Shown: positions 10,446 to 24,505, numbered from the stretch's first letter. The stretch: DNA of 64,000 nt from Sympetrum striolatum (GCA_947579665.1 OX388349.1:27684459-27748458), one strand, 5' to 3'. Made by a program: numbers and translations. The notes: generated by a model not told the origin, from the sequence alone.

Positions 10446-13290
10446 TGAGTTAGAGTTTTGTATTATTGCCTGGAGGATGCAAAAGGATTTTATAAGTTCA
10501 ATAGGTCGAAGCTTCTAATACGAAAAACTACATAGTTTCCGATAATTGTATTTTTTTGGAATACTTTTACTTATATGAAAGTATTGTTAACTTGTGCACT
10601 TTAATGATGGATATTGGAAATCATATTCTAAATCTCGTATAGTTAAAATTATTAAAAATGTTCATTTAAAACATCCACTAGTTAAATTGAAAAATAAATT
10701 TTTATCATTAGTTTAACAGCATTTCAAAATTAAAGAAGAGCATGTAGTCAGTAATAGGGGATATAGTATATCAAAACTAAAATTTTGTGTATATAATTTG
10801 AACATAGTAATAGCTGCTTCGTAGTAACGATTAAAAAGTTTTGGACATTACTAAAAGTGCACATACTTTGGAATAGGTCCATATTACGTTGATATGGTTA
10901 AAGGCATCGTATTATTATAGACTATAATGGCGTGTAGGAAATCTAGGTAGAGTTGGAAAAGATAATTCTCTTGGTGCATCCTAGATGAATTTATCCCAAA
11001 ATACACCTACGAATATAAAATTTATTGAATTAGGTCAACATTTTGGAGAATCCTTGCAAATCCGGGAGTTAAGGTTATTCCAATTTTTACTTCTTCAAAA
11101 TTAGTTACTCTTGTTACCTATGAAGGTGGTAAGTTTTCAGCCGATCTGATATTTTACCTAAGCACACTAAAATCTCTGTACCACATTTTCTTCTTATCCC
11201 CTTTGAAGTTCTTAATTCTTCTCTCTTGTTCCTCCGATTTCTTCTCTTACTTCCCACAATCGTCCTCTTGTCATACTCTGTATTTACCATTTTCTTCTGT
11301 TTCTCCTCATGTTTGTTTTTCTTGTTTCCTCTGTTACACACCAGACTTCCCTCTGTTTATTCATCGTCCCCCTTTCCCAGCTAATTCCATCCTAACTTAA
11401 TGTAAATTTCCCTCAGATCTCATTTCTCTTTTTGCCTCTGTTTCATATCTCGTTTGGCTCTCACTTCCTTCCCTTGGAATATTTTCTTCCCATTCTGCTT
11501 AAGGATTCTAAATTCTCCATTTCTGTGGTAAGATGTTGACATATTTGAAATTGGTCATTATTTTTAAACCTGCTGCTTAACGTCAGCTAATGGGAATTCA
11601 TTTTCTTGGACATTTTATTGTCTGTCTCTCACATCGAACTTAATTTTATCAAAGCCGTAATAAGCTAAGATGAAAGTAATTCTTTAAATGGTCTAACTTT
11701 ATAAAAAATATCATACTTATTAGTTCGTTACAGAAGGTATAGTGCAATAAAACCTTCTTTTAGTCCGATTTATACAATGTTATGCATAACACGACAGAGG
11801 TGCTTCATAGATTGTTTATTACGTGTATAATATCATTTCAGATTTTTTTAAATTCGCAGAAACATCAGCGAATTTTGTCTCAGAGAGAAATAAATATCTT
11901 CGAACCCTCCCTCCCTCGTTCTCTAGCGGATGTTTCACTTGTTTAGAACCGCGACTTGACACTCGTCCTACCACTTCTAATTCGAGCGATACTCCATATC
12001 ATAACTTCCTTTTCGCTTTTGATTTGTCCTGAAAATATCACTCCGTTCGAAAAAGCGTCGCTAAGCACCGCTCGCGACAGCTAGGGGAGACGATAATTGA
12101 GGAAACGAAGACAAATTGGTGTATGAATACCGCGGGGTTCCTCTCTAGGCCCCTTCCCCTCAAAGTTTGCACCCTCTGGTAGGCTTCAACGCATTCACTG
12201 GCATTTTTTCGTTTTCATCATTGCTTCACGTTCGTTTTTATCTAAGAGACAGTAGGGTTATAATTAAAACTAATTGGACTGTGATGGTTGATATCCATTA
12301 ATCCATGCAAGGAAATCGGAGGCCAATAAAAATGAGCTTTTGATACAGATGGAAGATCTTTTCTACAAAGAAATTAACATTGACTTCAAGGATGAATAGC
12401 GTTTAGTTGTTGATCAACCACAAAGTAACTAGACTTCTCTGAGAAGCCATAAGTTGATTGAATGACCAAAGAAGCCAGCTGCAGAAAGCACCATTAAATT
12501 GCTTTCTTTTATTTTCATTTCGCGTGGTTTTACCATTACATATGTCAAATCATGAGAGGAAAATGACACGTATCTGGATTCTCTGTACATACTCAGATCA
12601 TATTTAACTACACATTGAATGTTAGAAAATGAATTTGTAACTCTTTTATAGAAAAGATACTACAATCTCCATTATTACTTATTAGTTTTAAATTATGCTA
12701 TAGTTAGGATGAAAAACTCACTTAAAATACAGTGGTTGCACAATGATATGCTAATACCTCACGATGATATACATTATTCTGCAGTAGATATCATCCTTTT
12801 CTGAATCAGTACCTAGCGCGCGATAACTGCCGACAAATTTGGTATTTGTCTTATATGTTGTAAAATGTTCTTTTACTATTATTATAATTCAGTTAATTAT
12901 ATGAACTAATCTTTTGCTAATCTAATTAAAAATATTATGTATCTAAAATTTTAAAAGAAAGCTTCTAAGCTTTCAAAATATGTGTCAGTCGCAAACGACG
13001 TACCTTCAGAATAACTATCCCTATAGTTGTTTGGGTTTATGTCAATAAATCTTACTTTGATACTATAATATTAAAATTAAGATACGGATTCAAAAGTCAG
13101 CCGGCAAATGAAGATAGTAGTACATACAATAGAAATCTTTTCTCTATAACGCATCTCAACTATTGAAAAGAGACGAAGGAAAATCCCATGTTAACTGATG
13201 AAAATTTATTGAATAAATCCTGGTTACTGCTACGATTAACCCATTTTTGAAGATTTTTGAAGCTCTTTCCTTTGTATATATCTGACGTAG
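10446..13290. other. AT-rich DNA, no gene recognised
   Basis: A pyrimidine-rich tract lies at about 11200-11480 and a GC-rich patch at about 12040-12230. Open frames here (11114-11400, 11823-12032) come from these tracts and show no family motif. The rest is AT-rich and unstructured. Confidence 0.4.
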
Positions 13291-13292
13291 TA

Positions 13293-13369
13293 TAGTCCTG
13301 GCCAAAATTAAAGCAGCACCGGCCGTAAGGATCGCTAGGGAGGTGCTGCGTTAATTTTGGCCAGGAGTG
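13293..13369. mobile_element. 77-bp Tc1-like MITE
   Basis: The left end (TAGTCCTGGCCAAAATTAAA, then GCAGCACC) is inverted at the right end, whose reverse complement starts CACTCCTGGCCAAAATTAAC and also ends GCAGCACC. TA dinucleotides at 13291-13292 and 13370-13371 are the expected target duplication of Tc1/mariner elements. CTGGCCAAAA is a typical Tc1-family terminal motif. Only about 21 bp separate the arms, so the whole element would fold into one hairpin. Confidence 0.8.
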
Positions 13370-13559
13370 TACATTCAGTACTTCTATACGAGACCATATC
13401 TAGGGTGGACGCATGGACGAACAGACGGATAGGCAGGACACGTTTTACAAAAAATGTCAAGTTTTCGGTTGTCAGAAAGACAAAGGATTGTGTTAAAGCA
13501 ACAGATTGATATCATATTGTTCCGGAAAATACACGTAAGTTCGGAAGTCGTTTTATCGA

Positions 13560-13965
13560 CCTTAACCCGCTCTCGCGGTCCATTATAAAACAATCGCTCC
13601 AAAAAGCGGAGTAAAACCGCAGGATCATCGCATCGCACCTAATGTGAATTCACGCCCCCTTTGACGTCACTTCTCTCATTGATAGCGACACAGAACGTCA
13701 CCATTAGCGGAGGACGGAGTTCTTCCTTTTCACGCGCTTTGTTTCGCCGACTTCCGCGCCACGGGAAACGAAGCCTTTTCGAATTGAAGCAGAAAAAAAG
13801 AATGGCGAAAGGCGATAAAAACACGGCAGCGGTGGAAAAAAGGCACAACCGGAAATGGATACCTTTCGGTTTGTTTATCCTTTGATTTAGCGTTGTATCG
13901 GAGTGGATTCTGTTTGGAGAGGCGAGGGGACGCGCAGGGGATTATGGGAAGGAAGAGAGGGATTC
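13560..13965. other. CpG-rich island with a CRE-like palindrome
   Basis: CpG-dense sequence between AT-rich flanks. It contains TGACGTCA at about 13661, the consensus of the cAMP response element bound by bZIP factors; a single 8-mer can occur by chance. Short open frames on both strands (13639-13885) look like products of composition. A promoter or enhancer is possible but unproven. Confidence 0.35.
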
Positions 13966-16215
13966 AATGGGAGAGTAAGGAATGATTTTAGAATGGTGGA
14001 AGTAGTAAATGGGAGATGTGGTTATGGAGGATATAAATATGCAGCGGCCTATGGGTAGTATAGTATAGTAAGAAGGTGTATATAATGTTAGAATACAGAA
14101 ATTAGCAAAGGTAAGCGTAGGATGGGGTTTCCTAAACTGTACTCTGCGAAAAAATATTTTGCCATAATTTGCGATTTTTACATGCTAAATGCTATAAAAG
14201 CTAAATCATAACTGTCCTAGTTATATGTAGGACCCCTAAAGTGCTCCAACAGAGAAAACGTTTGGGACGCCCTCGCATTTGATATACTGTAGAAAATCTA
14301 AATTGAAATCTTTGATAATATAAAAGCAAGTGATTTTAGAATTTTGTGGACTGCAAGAACTCCGACTCAGAATAATCAATTTACACGCAGCCAATGTTTT
14401 AGGACATCACCCTAAACCTAAAAATATTCCATACTGATAATAAGATCTTTAAGAATCAAAAAGGATAGTTTTCTTAAATAATACTTATGTATCTTTAACG
14501 TTGGAGTGATGAAGTAGATAATAGGATGAAATTAGTTACAATGAATTTAAAAAGGAATGGATAAGAAGAAAGTGGCAGAACCGTTACTAGAACCCCATGG
14601 ATGCAATTTAGTAACTGAAGTAACAGATCTTAAGAGTTGAAACAAATAATGCAGAAATAGTCAGAGAAATAAATTTTACAGCGGAACTAGAGTAAAGATC
14701 AAAAAGAAAGAATAGTACTTTGTATTCAGTCGATAAAGAGTTTAGTTCCCCGAGACCGCTACAGTAGCGATGACGCCTACTAGGAACCCCTAAAAAACTA
14801 GTACAATAAATAAGGAATGTAATATTAGAGGCAAACGTAGATAAAGGTAAAATTATATTTTGGAACTTTCCTTTTACGAGATTTATGGGCAAATAAGGAA
14901 ACTTAGGCGTAAGGAAATTTTGAGGATTAAAAGAGATGCATAAATAAGTACAACCAACTGTTGAAATATCCATGGAATCAAGGATATACAAGAAAAAATG
15001 ATAAATTCAATGAGAAATCGGTCAAAGAATGACTTCGCTGAATATTAGTTTTTACTGATGAAGATGATTTACTCTTTTACGAATAATAAACGCAGAATCC
15101 TCTGAGAAATGTTACAGAGAATGATACCGCATCCACAGGAATACAAGTATATAAAGTTAAAATTAATAAAGGAAAATGGATATCTCCCGTTCCAGCTTAG
15201 CTATTAGTAAAAGAAACAGGTAGTTACTGTAATTTTTTACTAGACATTTAGGATTAATAACTTATGGGAAATCTTGATTCGTCTTCCAAATTAGATTTCT
15301 CAATGAATAATAATATGTCAGTGAAAATCATATTGAACTAGAGAAGGTACAATAATTATTTATTTGCTTTTCAAATATATTACATTCATCAATTCTGGCT
15401 GGACCGAATATGTTACATAAGTAAAAAGGGATATCATAAAATGTTTCAAGAAATGCTACAGTCCTTAAGATCAACGATCGTTGGGAGGGAGTCAAAAGAG
15501 ATGACAAACAATTAAATTAAAAAGATCACAAAGATGAAAATGAGAAAGAAATAGAGGACTACCGAAAAGAAGCGTAAAACCAAATTAAGAAAAGAATATA
15601 CTTCCAGTTTGATTAGCTGAACACGGTTTCAAGATGATAATAGTAAATCAGTTTTATTATTTATATTTATTTGAATTAAATATCCAGTTTCCCGGGATAG
15701 CAACGGAAGCCATGAAGGCCTACCAGAAACCCTGAAAGAACCTGTATGATAAACATGATATTTAATGTAAGAAACAAACTTCAATATAGGTAAATTTGTA
15801 TTGAGTAAGATGGCTTTTTCGCAAAAGGGTTTCTATTGGATATAATTATATTGAAATTGTTACTATTGTAGCCAGTAGACAGGTGTATATTAGTATTGTG
15901 TAGTTGTTGCTTGGATATAATTACATTGTAGAAGTGTAATTCTATTGCTAATTTATATATGTTCTGCAGTATTCCGATAACGTTACGTAATAGCAATTAT
16001 TATTATACGTAATACCGTATCAGTATTTAGTATGGAAATGTGTTAATGTAAAATAGTAATTTAATAATGCCTCCCACGATCTGAGTCCATAGGTAACAAA
16101 TCAATTAATAATAACAATAATAATAAAGTTGGTGCCCTCAGAAAAGTTGTTTATTTCCAGGTATCATATATTATTTGAAATATTTAACTATAACTATCTT
16201 CGCTTCGCAGGTGTT
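13966..16215. other. A-rich stretch, origin unknown
   Basis: From about 14.0 to 15.7 kb the plus strand is strikingly A-rich over T, as is common for the sense strand of old retroelements. Translation of all frames gives only broken fragments with no recognisable reverse transcriptase, integrase or gag motif. The 127-codon minus-strand frame at 14608-14991 runs against this strand asymmetry and looks spurious. Confidence 0.35.
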
Positions 16216-16544
16216 TCACAATCCTTCTTGAGGATTTTTTCTTTCAGAGGAAATGTTTTCTTTCTTTAATTCACAAAATAGTTTCTCTTCATTCCTCTTT
16301 TTTATTTCATTCATTTTCCTCTTTTTTACCATCTTACAAAATAACAAAGGAATGGATGACAGAGGAGATCCTATAGTCTCAACATCGCTATCAATATAGT
16401 CGATTCCGTACAATTTATTTACTCTTGTGGATGAAGTACTAAATATCACTGGAGTTAATTCGTAGTGTAGTCCTGCTGGAGAACAGAGGAGTATAAACAG
16501 TAAGTGGGGAGACAGGAAGTTATAGATATGGACAGAATAGTCCG

Positions 16545-17060
16545 TAGTGTCTCACCCGGTCCAAAAAAGCGCGATATCGGACCGGTTACGGCGACTCCAC
16601 ATGCAAAACAGCAAAAAAGCTGAAGATCGCGTTTCCCCTTTCGTTCCGCTTTTTTTCGCAGGGAAATAATGACCCCTAGTCCCTCCCTTTTTAACGTATG
16701 ACGCTTTCAAACGGACGGTCGCGAGCGGGTGAAAGCTCTTCATGTTTTCTGCTGGAACGTCACATCCGTGCCCTTTTTTCCAGAGAGAGAGAGCGTGTGC
16801 GTCTATATTTATATCGACACGGAAAAAAGTGTAGTTGAGGGGAAGGAAGAGAGATGGCTCTCATCGGTTATCGAGAGACGGAAGGGGAAAACGTCTGTTA
16901 GCGGCCGAAATGAAAGAAACGACGATGGAACGTGTGCTTTTTCGGACTTTTAACGTTTTAAGAGAGAATACGATTCAGTTTTTATTTTAATTGAAGTGAG
17001 CTCCGAAAGCGCTCTGCCGTGATTGCGTGGCCGTTGTAATTTTTGCGGTTTAGTTTTTCA
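16545..17060. other. CpG-rich island of about 0.5 kb
   Basis: A sharp rise in GC and CpG content with short open frames on both strands (16552-16743 minus, 16729-16953 plus), neither with a family motif. Its character matches the islands at 7.3-8.3, 13.6-13.9 and 20.2-21.3 kb. Confidence 0.35.
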
Positions 17061-20000
17061 ATTGTTTACGCTGCGAATTTTCGACCAAGAAGAACTTTCC
17101 AAAATATGGGTTTATGAAATTATTAGAACAAAGCATTGCAAATCTATTATTCAAACAAAAAAATCTTAAACTTGCTGAAATGTATTTATTTAGCTTTTTA
17201 TATGCATAGCTTTATGACCCTTTCTCATCACTAACTGTAATTTGTCATTATCTTTAAGTTGCTTAAATCACTACTGCTTGTAAATTACTATTGGAATTGT
17301 CTACATAAAAAAATAAAAGGTGAGGAAATAAAAAGCAAAACCAATATTATACACACCCTAAACAGATAAAATATAAATGAAAGCAAAAAAAATTGAAGAT
17401 AAAGAAGCAAACTAGTAGCAATTCCCTTCCCTTGCTCTAACGACAATGTAACTTTTACATATTCCGATTTAATTGTAAACAACAATGTCCTCAAATCATA
17501 TCTTTTGTAATTACGTTTAGTTGGTCTTAAGATAAAAATTCCAGGAGTATATTAATATTATTGGTACCAGTCACATATTTTAGAATGGCCAAGTTTTGGA
17601 ATTTTGGATAACACAGATTACACCATAAGTTGGTTGAATTGCCCAAGCTTCGTTGAGTCATACCGAGATATTAGAATACCAGGCACACAAAGAGCATGTT
17701 GAAAAATATCTTTCATCGTATTATACGACTAAATGACACATTTAAGTACGTTCGCATAATAAGTATGGTATATTTATATCCTTCGAATTAACATTTCCTT
17801 CCTAAGGTGAAAATTTTAGAAAATTGCATATTCTTGCAAAACCAATGTACCTGCATTCTACAGAATAACGTATAATCCCTCCCCTAATATAATGTTACAA
17901 ATTAAACTATACCAAATTTATAGTAGGATGTAAATCATTGATTAAAATAGTACTTAGCATAATTATAGGTTTAAAGTTAACATGTTGGTATTTTGTCACA
18001 GCTGGAATATTGTCATATTAAAAATAAATCAACGAAGTAAAAAAGTTTACTGATGTGTATTTCTAAACGCTAAATGTATAAGGAAACAAATTGTGATGAT
18101 CATGAAATTCCGTATGTTCGGTAAAGGTGATTTTTTTAATTCTCGCCGAATGATTCTATTCCTTAAGAGAGTTTTCTTCCCAATTAAGTATTAATTAATT
18201 TCCTGCATAATGTAATAATTCCAAGCACCGCTAAAATAAAATGTAAATTGTTACTGTTTTCTCTTGAGTTGTGTAGAGAAATTTAGATCAGAATTTCTTA
18301 TAGGAGCTTGTATTTGTGGAATGCCATAATGAAAATTTAAACCAAGTCAATAAAGAAATTAAGAAGGGAGCCTGAATTATTCAACTCTTTATATGCTACT
18401 CAATTCCATCCATAAATATTTAATATAATTACTGGTTTCATTGCAAGGGAGAGCCGAATGAGAGCTGAAATGTTATAAAAAGTTAGTAAATATTACAAAA
18501 AATTGTAAAAGATTGATAAATTCACTCTAGAAATTTTATTTAAATTATCGTTAATTTTGCTGAAATAATGCAAATTTCTCATTTCAGTTTGGTAAAATGG
18601 GCGAAAATGTTCTGATTCAATTGGTGTACCTTCTACGTTCCTTTGCCAAGTCAATATTTTTACCCAGTAATTCCATAAAAATACCGAGAACATTTTAGCA
18701 TAATATGATAAAATTTTCGAGACATAATGCATTTATTTGGATATAAATATTTGCTTTTAGGCTTACACCTCTTAACTTGTTGGAATCAAACCCTTGAATT
18801 AATTTTCATAACTAATTCCACTTTGAAGTAGATCGATCGAGAGAAATCTTAAAATGTAATTTAAAATTCTAGTTAATGTCTTTATAGCATACTTACTCCC
18901 AAAAACATTTTTGTTTCAGGAAATTTAATTCCGAACAAAGACCTTGTCTTCCGAAGATAGCTAATAATTGTATCATTTATCCTTTTGGTATATTAATAAT
19001 ATATATTTTTCAATGGGAATACTTACGATTTTTTCATGAATTTTGATTTCATGTGAACTTTTAATATGTTATTCAACATTTATTGACACTTTAATGCTGA
19101 CTGATAGCCATATCGTTCCAAAGTTCCTAATTTTTTATTACTTCCGTTACTATCAATTTTGTGGAGTCATTACCTTCTTCTTTCCATTTTTTACAGCTTA
19201 CGTGGTTTTTACATCCTCATCTTACTGGATCTTCCTGACCTCTTCTTTTTAAATTTAGTTTTTCGGTACTTCTTTAAATATAAAAATAATCATAATTGTA
19301 AATATGAAATATGTTGATGATTAAACAGTATAACAGGTTAGGTGAAGGGAGACTCACATTATACTAACCCGGCCGATAAAGCATCTATCTACCTATAATG
19401 TTTATTCAATGTACGTTGGAAATGTTTTCTATCAAATGATGTCTCTAAACTTTTTTCCATGCATTTGAATAACTTTGATATCGGATATTTGGACCCAGAA
19501 CAATAGCTAATGTATCACAAAGGTAGATCCGTGTTTATTCCGTTATCTTATTGCGACCACCGATTCGGGGGTATCATATATAGTAATGAAACTTGTAACG
19601 TAATTATTATCTTATTCAAATCATCTGTGGATAAAAGGAGTCCATAAATTAAAATTTCAAAACCATGCATGGTTCGTATTATTTAAATTCAGTGATATAT
19701 TTAAAAAATATACATTCACGTATACCTATTTCAATATTTTGCCATCAAAAACATATCCATCGCATTTTGGAACTCTTCTTTGAGGGTGGAGAAACATTTT
19801 ATGGACTTATTGTTATTGATTTTATTTAATGTACCCCTTCCCTTTGCAAAAAATAAATATATCAGCGGTTTTTCCTTCCTATCTTATTTTACTCGCCATT
19901 ATAAAATAGGTTGCGTATAATAAGGGACTTTAAAATCTCAATATCCACTTATTTCCATAAGGAAGGTTTTCATATTTTCTGCTCTTTCGAATTATTGCTG

Positions 20001-20200
20001 TCCTTTCATTTTTGTTAAACTTTTCGTCAAACAAATCAAACCTTTTTCCATTTTCTCTTCTGATTTTATTCGTTGGTAATATTTCAGCCAGGAGTTGAAT
20101 TTGTAACGTGACTCACGAGTCTCGATTTCACCAATTGTAGTAGTTCTAATTGTTTCACAGCCATCTTACCTCATTGATTCCATAAGTCAGTTACCTACAG
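17061..20200. other. AT-rich DNA, no gene recognised
   Basis: Over 3 kb of very AT-rich sequence. Open frames at 17288-17494, 18493-18732 and 19043-19252 have no recognisable motif, and no repeat partner was seen. Confidence 0.5.
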
Positions 20201-20219
20201 AGAATTCGTCAGTGGGCCA

Positions 20220-21300
20220 AATTCAGCGCGGGACTTTTTCGTCTCGATTCCACCAAAATGAAGTCGCTCGTCCCTTTGTCTAAATTTTTTGCCCATCGCC
20301 CGCTCTGTCCTCGATCCTCCGGTAATTATTTGCATCTCAGGGAGGTTTACAACAAGGAGGAAAAGGTTAAAAGTCGCTATAAACGGACTATATTACTCAA
20401 GCACTCCCTCATTCGACTAGTTTTGACTTGGGCGGAGCGTGGAAGTTGCATGGGAAAGAGTTTGAAGGGGGAGAAAGGAAGATTGTTGGCCTTCTGCGGT
20501 GCATGAAACCATTCACCATCCCACTCCCTTTCGGTTTGGGACTCTCCTTCTCCCGGCGATATTGCGCTGCCAGAGGGCGGATGCTAATAACGCTCCCCTC
20601 AAGCGGACAGGATCCCAGCATCCCACCCTCCTCTCGCATTATTAGTTTGCGTCTGGGCTCTGACTCCTCAATCCCCACAAACCCTTCCCCGTTTCCTTTA
20701 TCCACTCCTCCCTCAAAGCTCCCTGTGTTCTTTGTTTACATTGCCCCACCTTCTACTCCGCAAGAGGGACTTCCCTCCCACTCTACCTCCCCTTTTACTC
20801 CCCTTCCCTCCCCTCTACTTCCCATCCCCCTCTACCTTTCCTCTCCCTCCCATCCCCCTCTATCTTCCCTCCCCACTACCTTCCCTCCCCCTCTACCTTC
20901 CCTCCCCCACTACCTCCCCTCTCCATACCCCCTCTACCTTCCCTCCCCCTCTACCTTCCCTTCCCCACTACCTTCCCCCTCTATACCCCCTCTACCTCCC
21001 TTTCCACGCAAAAAAGATCTCCACCGTTCGTCCCATTTGAAGTCCTCGATTGCAATCCCAACCTCTTTTTTCATCTTCAGCTCCCTCGCGAACCAGCGTT
21101 TTTTTGCGAAACTTGTGCGATTTGTTTTCATCCGTCCGCGGGTTCTCCACTTCCGCCGCGGTCTTAAAGCTCTTTATTATCGCGAACGGGCAAAGATGGG
21201 GAAGATTTGCGCGGAGATGCGATTTTTATTGCGCGGGTTGGGGGAGGGGAGCCCGAGTACCCGTCAAAGAGGAGCACCGTTCTAATAGCTGGTTCCAAGT
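20220..21300. other. CpG-rich island containing a pyrimidine minisatellite
   Basis: About 1.1 kb of raised GC content. It carries the longest open frame in the window (20428-21285, 285 codons), but the middle of that frame is the pyrimidine minisatellite, giving a Pro/Ser/Leu repeat peptide that stays open because C/T-only DNA cannot form stop codons in that direction. The flanking parts match no family I know. A 5' exon is possible but unsupported. Confidence 0.35.
20795..21003 (+). repeat. Pyrimidine minisatellite
   Basis: Imperfect tandem repeats built on CCCCCTCTACCTTCCCT, interrupted by CCCACTACC-type variants. Nearly all bases are C or T on the plus strand, a composition that can favour triplex DNA and replication slippage. 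Confidence 0.85.
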
Positions 21301-21309
21301 AGTGTTTTA

Positions 21310-24300
21310 AGTTTAAGTAGCTGGTTCTCTGGATGGTTAAAATGAATTTAGGACGAGGTCTTCCCGATACGATGTTGAATAATAAGAGGGACTTAATAAT
21401 CGCGGAGGATGCAAATGTGTTTCGCGATGATGCGTGGACTAATCAGTTTCAGATTTTTGAGTGATTCATAAAATTACTTTCTCTACGTGTTAGAAGTTCA
21501 AAACTCTTTCAGTGGTGGGTCAATGAGGGAGGATAAGCGTTTACGAAAGCTATTAATTCATTGGGAGTTGTTACTTTAAACATGGAATTCTCATTCTTAA
21601 AATAATACTAAAAGGAAATGGAAATAAAATCCACAAATTATATTTTTGTCTAACAGTAACAAAAAATATAATTCCCTATGATTCTTTCCATTATCGACCT
21701 CCACAATGCCTCGCCTGATTCTGTGAAACTAATAGGAAATAAAAATTTCGTAATGCCCAAGAGATTCTTCAAATCTTAACCAATAATAGTTTTTACTGCC
21801 ATTAGTTACCTTGGAGCCATTTTGCGTCTTATCTAAATTTTTATTATTAAACTGGTCATTTTCCACTCTCAGATGAAGGAACTAAAAGGATCTTTTATTC
21901 AATAATTATTTGAAGGTGTTTACAAAATATAGTTTAACATACGTTCTGTTTCTATAATTTTAGTTGATTTATTTAATTGTTATTAATAATAATACCTATG
22001 ACATATTCAACCTTTGCTTGAGCACTTAAGTGGTCCTGTAACTCATTGCTCTTTGGGAATCTCATGCTCAACGATTTATTAATGGATAAAATATCATTAT
22101 TTGATTAAAAAAATTCCATTTACTCCAAGTTACTATTTTTGATATCATATTATTTAAGAATAAGGCATTCTTGGTGGATTTGTTTTTATTTCTCAAAACC
22201 TAAGGAAATGAAAATTTACCTCTATTTGTGAACTCGGTGACCTATTGTAGAAGAAAAACGGAATTGACTTAGACCACAAATAGGTCAATGCATAAAACCA
22301 TTAAGACGTGCTTGAGGGACGCCTGAAAAAATGTATTTGTTCTCCAACTTTGACATTATCTTTTTGAAACAATTATCGCAAATTATCCAAAAGTATAAAT
22401 ATCTCCATTTAATATTCTCTTGGCATAACAAGCCAGACCGGGAAAAATAATTAAAATATCTTAGTGAAATTTGTAATTACTAATTATCACTCAGAGCTTA
22501 ACTGAATATTTATTAAACTAGTTCATTAAGGTAGAAGACATATCGGTAGCTCTTTAGTATTTCGTGAAATCATTTTATTTTGACTTGAATTACCTAAATA
22601 GAAGATTACCCGTAGGAACTCTTTTTTGCACTTACCTTTTATGCCTGAATTTCAGAATCGCAGGTAATCCTTTTTAATCTTATAAATAAATAATACAAGC
22701 CAGCGTGATTCAGCTACTTCGTCGTTTTCTTCTAATAAGTGAACAATTTCGTCTCCGTCGGCATAAAATTTAATCCATTTGAGATATTCCCTACGCTTTT
22801 ATTTGATGGCACCCCATTAATCCTAAAAAATGTTGTAAATCCTGCTAAGGGACACTCAACTGAATAATTATAGCACTTTTGTTCAGTAAAAGAAATAAAA
22901 CTTTGGTTTTCGATGTTTAAAAAACTGGTATACTATAAAAATCGAACCCTAGATTCCCGATATCTTAAACTTTGAATTTAATGATTGTTTTTAATCAAAA
23001 CATACATATATTTTTACGAACATCATTTTGTGAATTTTATTCTTTTCTATTGTATGTGCATTAATCAGTCAGTTCAGTTCATAAATATATTTTTCATTAT
23101 TAAATGTATTTTGTTTGGTAATATCCATTGGTTGTCTAGATCAAATGAACTTTCTATGGATGGCAATCGACATCTATAGAAATACCAAGAACTTCAGTGG
23201 ATCTCAGGGCCATCAATGACTCTGTATTTACGTATTGAACTTCTGATCATATATAAATTAAAATAATTTTCCAATACTTGCTACAAATACTAATACACAA
23301 ATTCTTCCTATTGGAAGATAATTTCTTCTGCTACGAAATGCATGATTCTTGTAGGCTGGCTTTTGACTCGTGGCATTTGGCGCATTCACATGACCAGAAA
23401 TGGGGAAGTTACGATCATAAGGTCATATGCGGGCTTCTTCTGTGGCATTTTATTCACATTCAGAAATTAATTTCCATGTTCAAATAGTGTTGCTTCGCAA
23501 TATTGCTCTTGACGCCAATTGGATATCAAATGGAAAATATTATAATTGAATTTCATTCGTGAATTATTTCTGGTTGCATGCAAATGTTCGATGCAATGTT
23601 ACATGCAAAATTGCTTCGAAAAACTATTTGAATTCAAGTATCTGACAACTTAAGAGCACCCTCATTGTTTCATATGATGCAATTCTTATGACCCGGAACG
23701 GCAAATGCGGCCTTCATATGAGACTAAGTTCCCCCTGCACTAGAACCTACTCATCTAATCGGTAAGTTTCCCGTATCGCTTACCTAAAAAATGTTTTTTT
23801 TTTAATTGACTAATCCTAGTAGTAGTCTTGAAGTACCTCAGTTGTAATACGAGTCGAAGTACCCAAATAGTAGTACTACATAGTAGTAGCAGAGTCCCAT
23901 CAGTAATCTTGTAGTACTATCAATTTTTCTGATATTCCTTTTAGTACTAGGAAGACATACGTGACAGAAAGCGCACAAGCTCTAATGCCATACAAGAGTG
24001 TTCTTTCTCTGGATGTAAATAAACCTTAGTTTAAATTATTGAATACAGTCTTCCAAAGATTCCTACTCAATGATTATGTTTTTAAGGTTTGCAATGTATG
24101 TGTTTCTCTTTCCTTCTATCTCTCTTCTGTCCCCTACTTAGTCTGCTTTCCTTTCGCTCCTCTCTCTCTTCTAATCTGTGGCTTCTGTTTTATGTCACCT
24201 CCGATCTGCCATCTGTCTCCACCTCTGTAATCTCACAACATGCTCTTCTCCTCTTCTCGTCCATTGTTTCGCTTGCTATTTACCCGAGTAATTGTGATTG

Positions 24301-24505
24301 TCCTAAATATTTTCTACGGATATCTAAAGTCATAGTCAGTTCCGGAAATTCCATTGTTAGAGAATAGTAGTTGGTGACATTCACTTTTATAGCTGGATAG
24401 GCTATAAAATGACGGAATGTTGGATATGAAAGTTAGGAGACTTATCTTTTGATAATAATAAAACTATATGCTTCAAGTTCAAATTATGTCCAATAATGAC
24501 GAGTG
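21310..24505. other. AT-rich DNA, no gene recognised
   Basis: Mostly plain AT-rich sequence. About 23815-23915 is rich in TAG/CTA trinucleotides in both orientations, possibly a decayed microsatellite. A pyrimidine-rich tract at 24090-24260 gives overlapping open frames without recognisable motifs. Confidence 0.45.

Noticed and set aside
14608..14991. 127-codon minus-strand frame as a gene
   Set aside because: No recognisable motif, and its direction opposes the strand asymmetry of the region; probably chance.
20428..21285. The longest open frame (285 codons) as a gene
   Set aside because: Its core is a C/T-only minisatellite that cannot make stop codons in this direction. The product is a Pro/Ser/Leu repeat with no domain, and overlapping frames exist on both strands.
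21285..21350. 28S rRNA fragment, because of repeated AGCTGGTTC
   Set aside because: Only a 9-mer resembles the LSU rRNA motif; the flanks do not match.
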